Source: Blastobasis lacticolella
Lineage: Eukaryota; Arthropoda; Insecta; Lepidoptera; Blastobasidae
Direction of reading: 5' to 3'
Assembly: GCA_905147135.1 (NCBI GenBank)
Contig: LR990048.1
Coordinates: forward strand, 6,804,563 to 6,868,562
DNA: 64,000 nucleotides
A program made the translations under genes and the position numbers. The first letter of the stretch is position 1. Every line of letters starts with the position of its first letter. Shown here piece by piece: positions 12,353-22,595 of this stretch. The notes under the pieces were generated by a model. It saw nothing but the letters and a program-made list of their open reading frames with translations, was not told the origin of the DNA and made no database searches.

Positions 12353-12577
12353 GGTAGGAAATAGAGAAACAGGTGGCATATATTAAATTTAAAATAATTT
12401 ATATTACTTGCCGCAGATTAATTAGCCTATCGACATTTTATCGATCATTCCTAAATCGATCGATGATCTAAGATATAGCTTAAACAAAGATCTAGTCGGA
12501 CCAGTTTTCGCTTTGAAGAAATCATATATATCACTTTTAATCAAGCGGGTGGCGTAAAATACAATTTACGAGTACCT

Positions 12578-12590
12578 ACGCGCATGCGCC
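12578..12590. promoter_or_regulatory. GCGCATGCGC palindrome
   Basis: GCGCATGCGC is the binding consensus of NRF-1 (Ewg in flies). A second copy lies at about 27586-27595. No promoter or gene is recognisable next to either, so function is only possible. Confidence 0.25.
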
Positions 12591-12783
12591 TGCCAGCGTA
12601 TCTACACGGCATGTTCGTTTTTTCACATAAATCCGCTGCCGACTAGATTAGACCGGTTATCACTCGGATTGATCTTCGGAAGAAGCCCTCAAACTGGAAA
12701 CTGCAGTCAATTTCAAAGAGTTATTTTGTAAAAAAAAGAGACACGAAAAGATTATTCCTTTCTTGTATATGTTATGGACAATA

Positions 12784-12899
12784 GGGCATTATTTATAATG
12801 CCCGGGCAATAGAATAATGCCCAATATGTGTTGTAATGCTACTAATGTGACAAACACGATTGAAATAATTAAATTGACTGGGCATTATGAATAATGTCC
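12784..12899. repeat. Cluster of GGGCATTAT palindromes
   Basis: GGGCATTATTTATAATGCCC (12784-12803) is a perfect 9-bp-arm palindrome. Next to it is GGGCAATAGAATAATGCCC (12804-12822), and GGGCATTATGAATAATGTCC follows at 12880-12899. They could be transposase-binding subterminal repeats or a foldback end; no transposase is recognisable nearby. Confidence 0.6.
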
Positions 12900-13079
12900 G
12901 TCACTTATTGGGCAGAAATTTATTCGGATTGAAAATTTGTTAATAAATCGAATCACGTTGAAGGATTACGTTGCGAAGAGAGATGCGGCGAGAGTGTTAG
13001 TTGTTATGAACCACCGTGCACGAGCCGAGCGAGCGAAGCAAGCTTGCCGACTGTAATACTATCTGCCAACTATCACGGC

Positions 13080-13108
13080 GGACCCCGGGCCATTAACGCC
13101 AAGATTAT
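13080..13108 (+). repeat. SINE B terminal fragment
   Basis: The short piece GCGGACCCCGGGCCATTAAC followed by GCCAAGATTATT equals the two ends of the SINE B 3' segment joined with an internal deletion. It is small, so the call rests on the order of the two motifs. Confidence 0.5.
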
Positions 13109-13334
13109 TTTATAATTTAAATGAATTTATTTTTAAAACTACCTAAGTTGATTTTGATTTCTGTGAATAATACTTCCTGTTTTCGTGCTCTACTTTTGTG
13201 TTTTTAAACGTACTTTACAAATTAATCTTAGTGGATTTCAGCCTCAACTTGCAATCTATTTATATGTACGAGTAAGTAACGTGTAGGTATGATTTTTAAG
13301 TGTTTACACAAAAAATATATAAAAAAAACAACGC

Positions 13335-13660
13335 CACCGACACTTTGAGAGCCGCAAACCCAAACCTGTCCGTAGCACATTGTAAGCCAATAACTAAGCT
13401 AAGTGTTAATATCGCATGAAAATTGCCGCCGGCTCCCGGGCCATTACCGGCGATCGGATATCGCTAGGCTCCGGCACTAACACATACTTGGGGCGGATAA
13501 CATCTCGTAGCACGGGGCACTACTCACAAGTGCAAGGTACAATGAGAATGGTAAAATGTTGTGCTTGTTATTGGATTTGTTTATTGGGAATTTGGTGTGG
13601 TAACACCAAAATTGTGTTGAAACTGTTTTGGCGTTTGGGTTTGGGTGGAAAAGCTTTAGG
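13335..13660 (+). repeat. GC-richer patch with weak inverted ends
   Basis: AGCCGCAAACCCAAACCTG near 13352 and GTTTGGGTTTGGGTGG near 13633 are roughly inverse. Between them are CCGGCTCCCGGGCCATTACC and CGGCACTAACACATACTTG. It may be a non-autonomous element; no second copy occurs here. Confidence 0.35.
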
Positions 13661-13737
13661 TAGGTAGCTGATACCGGTAGTGTACGAGTAGATAATAAAT
13701 GTGTTTAATCTAGCTAGTATTTTTAATTATCCAATCT

Positions 13738-13862
13738 GATCAGGATCCCCTGCCATCCTGGTGACGGAGCTCAGATGGCAGGTGCCTCACTGTAATTACC
13801 TGATCTGCCAAATCCTGGAGCATGGTCAAGGCGGACCCCAGACCCTCGTGCGCGAGAGCACA
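13738..13862 (+). repeat. SINE B 3' part
   Basis: It runs from CTGATCAGGATCCCCTGCC to GCGCGAGAGCACAACC and includes TGATCTGCCAAATCCTGGA and CAAGGCGGACCCCAG. These blocks occur in the same order in the plus-strand copy at 54.3 kb. The head is missing. Confidence 0.72.
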
Positions 13863-14507
13863 ACCGGGATTTTATTCTAGCTGGTATTAATGGCTTGCCT
13901 TAAATCTGCAGTCAGTTTCAATTTAGTAAAAAAATTTTTTGGGTAATAATATAATAATATGATTAGCTTTTGTCCGCGACGTAAAATGCGGTAATTTTGT
14001 GTTGGAAAAGAAACAGAATTGAATTTCGGAAAAAAATATGGCTTTTGCGTTATTCTACAACATACATAAGTTGTGTACATAGTACTGGCTGCATCATGTA
14101 ATTTACAATTGACAAAAGTACCTAATAATATTTATAATTATTTTGGTAAGACCTAATTTTACCTAAAATATAAGTTGACATAATTTGACATTTGTATGCC
14201 CAAAACTGAATATGTTTGTAGTATCTTTATACTACAAATATTATAAAACCTTTATGCATTGTATGCCTGTTACCTACGTTATAAATAAATAATTTTATAC
14301 TTTGAAGTTTAAACAACACCACAAAAACATAAAAATTAATTCAGTGGTTTTTGTATGAGAGAGTAAAAACATCCATTCTTTTAATTTTTCGCATTAATAT
14401 TAATAATATATATGCTTGGCCAAATAAATATATGCTTGGAGAAATTCACACAGCGCCATCTAGTCCCAAAGTAAGCAAAGCTTGTGTTATAGGTAACTGA
14501 TAAACTA

Positions 14508-15435
14508 GGGGAAGGGAGGGCAAGTTGGTTCATCTAACAAGAATCGTAAGAAAAACACGCATGTTACAGAAATTAACGCAACTTTTATTTTTATAATAAT
14601 TAACAGTACTATAGACTATCAAAATAATTTTATAAATGCTTAAAATAGAAATCACAACCTGGGCATGAGATCATTATGTAAAATAATTGTTTTGAGCCAT
14701 CTTGCCCCTCCATATAGGGCAAGATGGTTCGGGCACATAATAATTATTACTAGTCTTGACAATCGTCACAAAAGTATGTTCCAGACCCAATATACGAAGA
14801 GCACGCTTCGTGAGTCCACTCTTTGCACTCGGAGCATTGTATCCAATCCTCAGGTGGGGGATAGATATATTTTTCTTTGCAAAGTGTGCAGTAATAATCA
14901 CGGCCGAGTTCAGAACCAGCGAGAGCCGATTGTTTTCTATTAGTTTCTATTAGTAGACTGGTAGATAATGCTATTTTAGCTTTAAGTCCGCCAATGTACT
15001 GTTTGTGCATGAAGTATAAATAAATAAATAAATAAATTAGTGAATATGGTCATATTCGTCTTGCCCGCTTGGCATTTGATAGATAAAAAAAATATCCTAA
15101 AAATTTATTTGTTTCGGTGATGAAAGATGCTTCATTACAGCTTAATTTACATAAGATAAGGCAACAGAAGCAACCTTTATCATCAATATATATGAATGAT
15201 ATAACAGAAAATGTTAAAACTTATCGTGACAAAATATTTTATTTTCTTGCGTCAATTCTGTTTCTCGTCACTAAAACGCACGCTCTCCCCACGACAGCCG
15301 AGTTCGCATTGTATTGTGAAGTCGGCCCGCCCTGCGCGTCCCGCCACGCCGGTACTTTCATGTACGGAACGAGTAGTAAGATCCTATGAGAATGATTCGT
15401 GTTGCCCGCTATATTCATCTTGCCCTTCCTTCCCC
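14508..15435 (-). mobile_element. Pogo/Tigger-like DNA transposon remnant, TA target site
   Basis: The ends are near-perfect inverted repeats: GGGGAAGGGAGGGCAAG from 14508, and its complement with one change ending at 15435. Each end is bordered by TA (14506-14507 and 15436-15437), as expected for Tc1/mariner/pogo insertion. The GGGCAAG motif recurs inside: CCATCTTGCCC and GGGCAAGATGG form an 11-bp stem at about 14697-14727, with further TTGCCC sites near 15059 and 15403. The interior encodes only a C-terminal zinc finger on the minus strand. The element interrupts a tRNA-Gly-type SINE. Confidence 0.8.
14750..15010 (-). pseudogene. PHD-type zinc finger tail of a pogo/DDE transposase
   Basis: The 86-residue frame ends with a C4HC3-like finger: CTLCKEKY, then WIQCSECKEWTHEAC, then FCDDC just before the stop. 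This Cys-x2-Cys, Trp-Ile-Gln-Cys, His, Cys-x2-Cys pattern is the C-terminal finger seen in many insect pogo/Tigger DDE proteins. The catalytic DDE domain and the DNA-binding N-terminus are not present. It lies wholly inside the TA-flanked element, which supports a transposon origin over a host PHD gene. The N-terminal 35 residues are not recognisable. Confidence 0.7.
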
Positions 15436-15494
15436 TACATATGCTACATAGGTACTTTGTTTTTGTAAACCATACTTATTATACATTATCCAAA

Positions 15495-15980
15495 AACGTT
15501 CGTTTCATGAGAAAACGAAAACTCAACGAATCATTCAGTTACCTTTTTCTTGCTTCTGCAAAATTCGCATAAAAGCTCCAGTACCAGCACACTAGGTGAT
15601 AGTTAAGACGAGATTATCATGGTCGAGTCTAAGAGCCTTTATTAAAGGCGTCTGACAGATTTAGCTTCATTTTCAAGCGGCATTGGCTTTAATGCAGCTA
15701 AATTACATGCTACGTAATAAATGTGGCGTTCACGTCAAATATTGGCTACCGTTATACTAGGATCGAAAGGAAATTACTTCTAATTTAGCTAATAGGCATT
15801 CAGAGGTTAATTCAGCTGCCGAAGGCGGATTTCGGGTAGATAATAGTTGTTTTTACATCTCCAGCACGAAAATGACGTTTATGGTTCGTAAAAATTTGTA
15901 GTAAAATCGCTTTTTGCGTGATTTCGAATCACTTTTACTTGAGTTTGTAAATAAAATAAGTACCTTAAAGACCTTAAATT
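15495..15980. other. No assignable feature
   Basis: Unassigned sequence between the split SINE and repeat H; no motif seen. Confidence 0.45.
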
Positions 15981-15982
15981 AT

Positions 15983-16192
15983 TTAGCCAGTCTCCAGGTC
16001 CCCAGCGGAAGACTTTAGTCAACCTCGTTTCGCCAACGTTATTAGGAGGAGGTACACCAAAAATATTGAAAAGTTAGCAACCTTCACGGCTGTGAATTTT
16101 TCACACCCAACGAGTAGCGAGCTGGTTGCGGTTCTAAAGTTCGAAACGGCCACCAGTTCCTAGACATTGAGAGAATGGCACGCTGCCACAAG
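15983..16192 (-). repeat. Repeat H copy
   Basis: It shares CCAGCGGAAGACTTTAGTC, CCTCGTTTCGCCAACG, AACGAGTAGCGAGC and GGCACGCTGCCAC with the 31.3 kb copy. On the minus strand the start GGTCTTGTGGCAGCGTGC keeps the A-box-like segment, while the following 5S-like part has diverged. Confidence 0.7.
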
Positions 16193-16925
16193 ACCAGTGT
16201 CGTTCTCGCAGCAAGTGACTTTTTGTGCTGGAAGGTCAAAAAATTCAAAGGTCTTTTCTTTGCTCTCGATGTCAATGATGCAGATTTCGACACCTTATGT
16301 CCTAAATAATGTTCGTCACAGCCATAACTGAACCATTGTGTTCATCTTGATATTTATCATCAGAATGCCATCGAATGCATCCGCTGAATCCTACACGAAG
16401 TTACACCAAGAGCCTCTATTGAACATTGGCATGCAATATGCATAGTACTGGTATATTAATTTGAAGTCGTAGTTAAGTGACGCAGACTACCATATAAATA
16501 GTGAATGTCCGCGGCCCCTTTGATGTGCTCATTTCTTAGTAATGAATAAGCCTGTTGCATGCCTACCGCAGCGGGAGTATGCAAAAATATACTGAGTACC
16601 TCACATTATAGAGGGAGAATACGAATAGATGATTATAAGCTTGTGTCTTATTTACTTGGTGTCCCGCTGTGGTAGCCGGAACGTACTGGGTTGTTTAAGG
16701 ACTTGAAGGAGTAATTTATTCATAACCTTTAAATAGTTTTAACCCGTCTGTTTAACTACTATTTGACTATCTACGAATGACATGTGATTGTAAGTAAAAT
16801 AACTTTAGGTTTATACATATTTATTCTCAGAAAAGTAACATCACTTACATGAGACTTCAAGATCGATCTTCGAGCTCAAAACTTTAACATTTTGAGCTAC
16901 ATTGTCAAAACTTTTAAAACAGTAG

Positions 16926-17184
16926 CCGTATTGTGTCCGGCAGCACCAAACCCCAACAATCGTGGGTGTCGTATAAGGCGACTAATGTTTTCGAGGCTAA
17001 ATATCTAGAGTCTCCGTAGGCTGGGAAATGAGCTTCAGAATTTCCATTGTCATATTTTATAACACTGAAATCTCCATCCCGCCTGCCAGCAGTAGATATT
17101 ATTCCAATGACCTCCCCTTATGTGGGAGTAGTGAGTAGTGAATCCAAGTTATGTAGTGGGCTGTTACGGGCTGTGATGATGATG
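16926..17184 (-). repeat. Repeat A copy 4, full length
   Basis: In reverse orientation it starts GTGTCCGGCAGCACC and ends GGGCTGTGATGATGATG. The middle shows small changes, including an extra AGTGAGTAGTGAATCC segment near the tail. Confidence 0.88.
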
Positions 17185-17224
17185 TTAATTATGACAACAC
17201 CACCGTAGGATATATAATCCCATT

Positions 17225-17525
17225 CCGATCACCGAGGGTGTTCACCAGGGTTCTGTTGTGATCCCTTCCTTGTTCTGCATCGTGCTGGATGTCTCTCAGC
17301 CTCCAAATTCCGGACGCCCCTCCATTGCTCATGGAGTGCATGTGACATATTTAGATCAACGAATAATTACAGGCATTTTACATCTTAGTCCTCACAGTGA
17401 CAACGCACCGGCGGTTCTGTATTTTTGGTATCTGCAACCGAAATGTAGGAATTGTAGATGTAATGGGCGACAGTTACCACCTACCATCAGATGAACTGTC
17501 TGCTCGTTTGTCACTGAGTAGCATT
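17225..17525 (+). pseudogene. LINE RT fragment joined to a LINE 3' tail
   Basis: A frame at about 17234-17293 reads EGVHQGSVVIPSLFCIVLD, the motif-B/QGS region of a non-LTR RT (usual form GVxQGSVxxPxLF). The conserved ADD motif that should follow is not found. From 17457 the sequence GATGTAATGGGCGACAGTTA with CATCAGATGAACTGTCTGC is a LINE 3' tail. The two parts probably belong to one heavily deleted element. Confidence 0.65.
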
Positions 17526-17686
17526 AAAAAAAATCTTTATCTTAAAATTTTAAATAGCTTATATAGGTTATTGAGTTATATTTAATACAGAAACATCTCG
17601 CCACCTCTTGTATAGTATTTAATAAATTGACACAAAATAAAAGGGCCGTATTTCACAGAATACATGAGCCATGGCGTCCTCCACCA

Positions 17687-17695
17687 TATAAATAG
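17687..17695 (+). promoter_or_regulatory. TATA box in direct repeat copy 1
   Basis: TATAAATAG fits the RNA polymerase II TATA consensus. A CTCAATG start-like motif lies about 20-30 bases downstream, with an ATG at 17737. The same box is kept in copy 2. Function is inferred only. Confidence 0.4.
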
Positions 17696-17736
17696 GGGTC
17701 CTACTCAATGGGGAATGAATCAAAACGAAAGCCAAG

Positions 17737-17814
17737 ATGCATCAGCTTCTGCACCGTTTCCATTGTACCGTAGTGCGAGTTTTAACGGACAATGACCTAA
17801 ACGGTAGTTGCTAA
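17737..17814 (+). other. Short open frame in direct repeat copy 1
   Basis: A 25-codon frame starting MHQLLHRFHC lies about 40-50 bases after the TATA box. In copy 2 (18106-18159) the frame begins MHQHLHRFHC and stops after 17 residues. Fifteen of the first 17 residues agree. No known family is recognised and translation is unproven. Confidence 0.25.
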
Positions 17815-17935
17815 CAAAGTTCCATTACAATAAACTGAAACTAAGAAATCGATCATACGTTATCGCAAAAGCAACAATTTCAATCATTGAAATCAGACAA
17901 TTGTTAGCAACAGAGTTACGTAATTAGCCTACAGT
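17800..17935. repeat. Spacer with GTTGCTAACAA inverted repeat, MITE-like
   Basis: GTTGCTAACAA near 17805 pairs with TTGTTAGCAAC near 17901. The part AATCATTGAAATCAGACAAT and TACGTAATTAGCCTAC matches 60.55-60.60 kb. The left part matches that locus only as reverse complement. Confidence 0.6.
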
Positions 17936-18055
17936 TTATTGAGTTATATTTTTAAATAGTTACATCTCGCCACTTCTTGTATAGCATTTAATAAATTGAC
18001 ATAAAATAAAAGGGCCGTATTTCACTGAATACATGAGCCATGGCGTCCCCCACCA

Positions 18056-18064
18056 TATAAATAG
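18056..18064 (+). promoter_or_regulatory. TATA box in direct repeat copy 2
   Basis: TATAAATAG sits at the same relative position as in copy 1, within a well conserved block. An ATG follows at 18106. Confidence 0.4.
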
Positions 18065-18204
18065 GGGCCCTACTCAATGGGGAATGAATCAAAACGGAAG
18101 CTAAGATGCATCAGCATCTGCACCGTTTCCATTGTACCTTCGTGCGAGTTTTAACGTAATGATGACGTGTAGAGTAGTTTCACGCACAGAATTATAATAG
18201 ATCT

Positions 18205-18305
18205 TCAAAAATATGGGAGTGGGATGATGTGGTCACAATATCTACTCATTTGATGTGGTCTCTGCCTACCCCTATGGGAAAAAGGCGTGACGTTATGTAT
18301 GTTTG
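18205..18305 (+). repeat. Interspersed repeat R fragment
   Basis: TGTGGTCTCTGCCTACCCCT then ATGGGAAAAAGGCGTGACGT and TATGTATGTTTGTTTG is a common moth repeat end. One copy in the window. Confidence 0.5.
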
Positions 18306-19040
18306 TTTGTATGAAGATGGTTTGCACTATAATTTGACCCACAATTAACAAGCGCATATTGCAGGTACAATACAAGAGCGTAAGTGTAGGTATTACCACC
18401 GTAAACTCATACTGCAGCACTCACAGTGACATTTTTGAGCAACTGAACATTTTTAAAAGGGGGTAAAGTAGGGAATGTATAAATAAAAAACACATTTAAA
18501 AGTAGGTATATAATAGATACTTTGAATTAGGAACAGAATAAACAATAGGCGACCTTATCGCTTAAAACGAACTGTCGACAGGCGCGCACGATAAGAAAAT
18601 AAACTAAAAGTAAACCTGTGCAACCAAAAGACATTGGTATAATTTTATAGAGAAAACCATAACATAAAACAAGATCACAATACTTAGTACTTCCATACAC
18701 AAAATCACGTTATCGGTATGACGAAAGAACGCATTACTGAAATAAATGCCCCAGTAAAATGGAAACAGTACGGACACTGCATGGATTTAATAATTTACAA
18801 TCAGATACCCCACAGCGTCCGATACGAGGTAAGTGATAAACGCACGGTAGGGCCACTGTCTCATAAGCTAACAGGGACCAGGGAGATTTATAGCTCGCTA
18901 CATTCTAAGGCTAAACGTGGAATCGCGGTTATGTGCGGGCGTCGTAAATTGTATATATTTTGTATGGAAGTGTGACATGAATAAGTATTAGGATTATTTT
19001 TGCTGGGTTTTACTCAAGCATACAACTGTATAAAAAATTA
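18306..19040. other. No assignable feature
   Basis: An 85-codon plus-strand frame (18718-18975) is present but unrecognised. The remainder is AT-rich. Confidence 0.45.
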
Positions 19041-19045
19041 TAGAA

Positions 19046-19308
19046 GAGCGACTACCATCTGACCTCCCGTGACCCTGCTACCAGGGGAACCTGACCAGAT
19101 TGGACCATGGTTACTTACACATTGCAGGTTTCATCACGATGTTCTCCCTCACCGTAACAGCATCGGTTAGCATTTAACTACACATACACTACTACTACTT
19201 TACATCACTTAGAAAAAAGTCATTGGTACATGGCTGCAATGGGATTCGAACCCGGTACCTCTCGCTTACGAGTTGGATATACCTTGACCACTCGGCCACC
19301 GACGCTCC
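19046..19308 (-). repeat. SINE B (tRNA-derived), 3'-truncated
   Basis: The minus strand head GGAGCGTCGGTGGCCGAGTGG includes a good A box, and GGTACCGGGTTCGAATCCC a good B box. A short expansion (CAAGGTATATCC) sits in the D-arm region. The copy ends within the body at 19046, before the usual (ATGATG)n tail. Confidence 0.82.
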
Positions 19309-19309
19309 G

Positions 19310-20895
19310 TATGATCCAGACTGAAAGTATTCCTAGCCAAGGGGATGTCCCGATAAATTTTAAACGTAGTTTAGTGACTGACTATATTAAAAAAATATAG
19401 CTCAACCAAATAGATCGAGCTCTTTATCTTGTATATCTTATAGGAAGAAGATTGAACCAGTAGTTACATTCAGTTATTTCATGACGGGAGGTGGATAAAA
19501 CAAGGATGAGAATAAGACGTGGGGAAAGCTTGAAAGTAATAAAAATAATAATATGTATTGCCATTAGGATCACATCGCCTACTAAGCCAAAATAACCACT
19601 GCATTGAACGTCCCCTTAACCACATCCTTCACTTTGTTAAAATTACCCGTTAATAACTTTAAACAAAATCTCTACGCTACTCTATCGAACTATCCGCCAA
19701 AATTATCGATATGACCACTCTACTAATATTGAAAGAGTTTCAATGCTTTAAAATGCATAGTTTCTCCTTCAAGCTACTTTAAATAGGTATGATATGCACT
19801 CGTATATTTTCCTCTGTGCTATAGTAAGTACAACTCGTCTCTTTTTACATTAAGTTACAATCATAACTGTACCGAAGCACGTTTCTAGCCGCATACGAGT
19901 AATGTTCGACCCAACATACTTACCTCTTTGTCATTCAGTACGAATGTGGACAACCGACAAGTGTACCGTAGTAGTCTTTTTGTTTCCATCATAAGTGATA
20001 CCCGCAGTCGTTAGCATACTTTATCGAAGAACCACTCTATAAGATATGAATATAAATCGATTTGTTGCTCTGAATTACAGTTTCAATGCAAAAATAAAGG
20101 TTATATTTGTTTAATGCCGTTTTTTCACCCCAGGTATTCGATTAAAATTTAATGAAACAGGCTATTTACAGTATTTAAACGAGGCGAATTTTGAATAACA
20201 ATTTAAAATGAAGAGTCTTTTAGCATTCGCTTACAGTTGTAGAGGACGTATACTGCCTATAGCCCTACTAAAGTGAAATATTGGAAGACCCATATTACTA
20301 ATATCTCAAAGGAAGAAGCTCCTTTGCTAATGCCTCGAAGAGATACACGATCTAGAACTAGAACGATCTTATCTGGCTCTGAAGAAGGCCAGCAGTGGAC
20401 ATCTTATCTTATACATGAAATTATGAAAATCGTGGTGAGCTCGCATGTCAAAGGAGGATGCAAAAATAACTCACCTACGGCGCCTAGTTTGAAAGGAAGA
20501 AAAGACATTTATTTCACATAGCACACCTACATTACACATCGTTTCATATGTTAGTCTGGTCCTATTTTGTGGTGCTGTCCATAAACGATACTGCGATACA
20601 GGTTATTTTAGCAATTGCCCGCTAGTGGCTATTGTAACTTTTGTTTAGCTTGAAAATTAAACTAGGTTTAGTTTTGGGTTTAGGTTATGGGCTCCCATTT
20701 TCCGCATTTGGACTCAAAGTCGGTCCTTTACGCGTGATTGAGAACCGGCTTTGATAGCCAGCCCAGCTCCTTCCGAAGTCAACTAGCCTCTTAGGACTTT
20801 GACGCTACCGTTAATAACTTTATTATCATTGACTTATTAAATTCTAATAATGTAATCCTTGTAAATGAGTATGTATTACAATACATTAAAAAATT
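19310..20895. other. No assignable feature
   Basis: An 82-codon frame (20273-20521) has no recognisable domain. No shared repeats were found. Confidence 0.45.
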
Positions 20896-20898
20896 ACT

Positions 20899-21060
20899 TG
20901 AAAATGGGCAGCAGCATTTTCAATTGTTATATTTAAACACTGCGATCTCCAACCCGCCTGCCAAGCGTGGAGATTATGGCAATAACCTCCCCTTTCGTGG
21001 GAGAGGCCCTAAGTCCTGCAGTGGACTGGTACGGGCTGTGATGATGATGATGATGATGAA
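20899..21060 (-). repeat. Repeat A copy 5, truncated
   Basis: It holds the tail-proximal 160 bp from GAAAATGGGCAGCAGC to GGGCTGTG(ATG)n with a tail of six to seven ATG units, the longest tail in the window. The distal half is missing, which fits 5' truncation at insertion. Confidence 0.88.
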
Positions 21061-21179
21061 CCCAAGGAACATCTACTATTTGAGGAATCCTTCTCTAAAG
21101 CATTTGAATAAATGTATGTATTTCTATGCCGATTTGCACGTATGTGCTCCGCAAGTCAGTGCTCATACATCTGCATTAC

Positions 21180-21250
21180 AGTGCGTCCGTAACGAATGCA
21201 AATGCCGGGAATCGAACTCTGGACCTAACGAGCCACTAACAGATGGCCGT
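21180..21250 (-). repeat. tRNA-like B-box fragment
   Basis: The minus strand holds GGTCCAGAGTTCGATTCCCG, a good Pol III B box, preceded by GTGGCTCGTTAGG, which may be an anticodon-arm relic. It is too short to assign to SINE B or C and is probably a separate decayed SINE. Confidence 0.4.
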
Positions 21251-21329
21251 CCACAGCGTCCACATGTCATCGTAGATCTAGACTTGTATGTATGTAAGTT
21301 GGTATTTTTTTTTTAATTTCGAGAAAGAT

Positions 21330-21600
21330 TCTGATCGGTTTTAAAACATGTAGTTACTGAAAGGAAGCTAACGGGGAGGTGTTATAAGTTTCACGTGTGT
21401 ATCTGTATGTAGCATTTTAGCTCCCGAACGGTTGGTCCGATTTAGATTTGGTTTTCTCTATTTCTAAGCCAGTTTATTCAAGATGGTTATTAGCTTTGTT
21501 TTATTAAACTCTGTTTTGTAGTTTACATAATATTAGAGTTTATGTACACTCGGTCGGGGTTATCCGACTTTTTCTTTCGGTTAGGTTACCGCTCTTTATA
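21330..21600 (+). repeat. Repeat Q copy
   Basis: It includes AACGGGGAGGTGTTATAAGT, TTTAGCTCCCGAACGGTTGG, TCCGATTTAGATTTGGTTTT and GGGGTTATCCGACTTTTTCT. The reverse complement of these blocks occurs at 28.44-28.71 kb in the opposite order, so they are one family in two orientations. Confidence 0.72.
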
Positions 21601-21602
21601 CT

Positions 21603-21850
21603 AATAATAATAATAATCGTGGACAAATTCACACAGCGCCACCTAGCCCCAAACTAAGCAAAGCTTGTACTATGGGTGCTAGATAACTGATATACTACTT
21701 AAATCCTTTTAAATACATACTTATTATACATAGAACACCCGTAACAGAAATTAAAATTCATCTTTTAAATTTCTGTTCGGCCGGGAATCGAACCCGGGAC
21801 CTCTTGCGTGGCAGACCGGTGATGTTGACCACTGAACCACTCAGGTCATC
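21603..21850 (-). repeat. SINE C (tRNA-Gly-derived), best copy
   Basis: On the minus strand the head reads GTGGTTCAGTGGTCAACAT, then TCTGCCACGCAAGAGG, then CCCGGGTTCGATTCCCGGCC. This is closely the tRNA-Gly(GCC) A box, anticodon loop and B box, with a small insertion in the D arm. A non-tRNA body follows, ending in an AT-rich tail near a (TAA)n run at 21603-21617. Transcription by RNA polymerase III from the internal boxes is expected for this class. Confidence 0.88.
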
Positions 21851-22394
21851 AAATTAGTAGATTTAGTAGGAAATTAAAAAATGTAGTCCCTTTCTGTGGC
21901 AGTGATAGTATTTGTAACGCCATAACCCATAGCTAAGGGCTCGTAACAGGAAAAAGCACCTTAACAGATACGTCAAAGCACAGGTAACAAATGACAGAAC
22001 CTTATATGGGCATGTAATTCCCCTCAGACTCTATTACATGATCCCCTTAAATGGAGCGGACATGCCTTGGATATGTTAAGGGAAACTTCTTTTCATTAAT
22101 CACATCAGGAAAACAGCTAATAACAGTCCACTACTGGACTTGAATTGAAAATAAGAACATGAAACAAATTAGGAAAAAATGAAACAAATTAGGAATTCGG
22201 TTCTAGGTTTTGAGATTAGGATCCTTCAAAAGTACAATTTCAATTAATCAATAACTTGTTGCAAAGAATTGTCAAAGGTTTCGTAGTGGGTACTGACTGG
22301 TCAAGTAGAAAAGTAATTTTTATTTTATTTATGTTTGAAAAAATATTTAATCATTGCCTGGCGTGAAACAACTTTATGTGCTGTGCATGCGTAT

Positions 22395-22595
22395 TGGCCG
22401 CGTGGTGTCCAGAATAGCACCAACCCCTTACACTCGCGGGTATCGTGCAAGACGACTCATGTGTTCGAGGCAAAACTTCTAAAGTCTCCGTATGCTGGAA
22501 AATGAGCAGCAGCATTTCCATTGTTATATTTATAACACTGCGATCTCCTGCGAGCCGCCTGCCAAGCGTGGAGATTTATGGTCTGTGATGATGAG
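22395..22595 (-). repeat. Repeat A copy 6, internally deleted
   Basis: It has TGGCCGCGTGGTGTCC at the distal end and GCCAAGCGTGGAGATTTATG, then jumps to GTCTGTGATGATG. The segment with the cleft CCCTAAGTCCTGCAGTGG is deleted. Confidence 0.85.

Larger units (their letters stand above)
14435..15490 (-). repeat. SINE C (tRNA-Gly type), tail part, split by the pogo-like element
   Basis: Bases 14443-14505 match the SINE C tail (CACAGCGCCATCTAG, then AAGCAAAGCTTGTG and TAACTGATA). The match resumes after the transposon at about 15466-15488 with CATACTTATTATACAT, which follows in the intact copy at 21.6-21.8 kb. The pogo-like element therefore inserted into a pre-existing SINE. The tRNA head is not detectable in this copy. 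Confidence 0.7.
17568..18156 (+). repeat. Direct repeat pair of about 215 bp with a 150-bp spacer
   Basis: Copy 1 is about 17568-17785 and copy 2 about 17937-18156, matching at roughly nine positions in ten. Shared blocks include CGCCACCTCTTGTATAG, AAAAGGGCCGTATTTCAC, ATGAGCCATGGCGTCC and TATAAATAGGGG. The spacer is itself related to 60.47-60.60 kb. The layout would suit a tiny LTR-type (TRIM) element or a tandem duplication with an inserted MITE; TG...CA termini are not evident. Confidence 0.75.
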
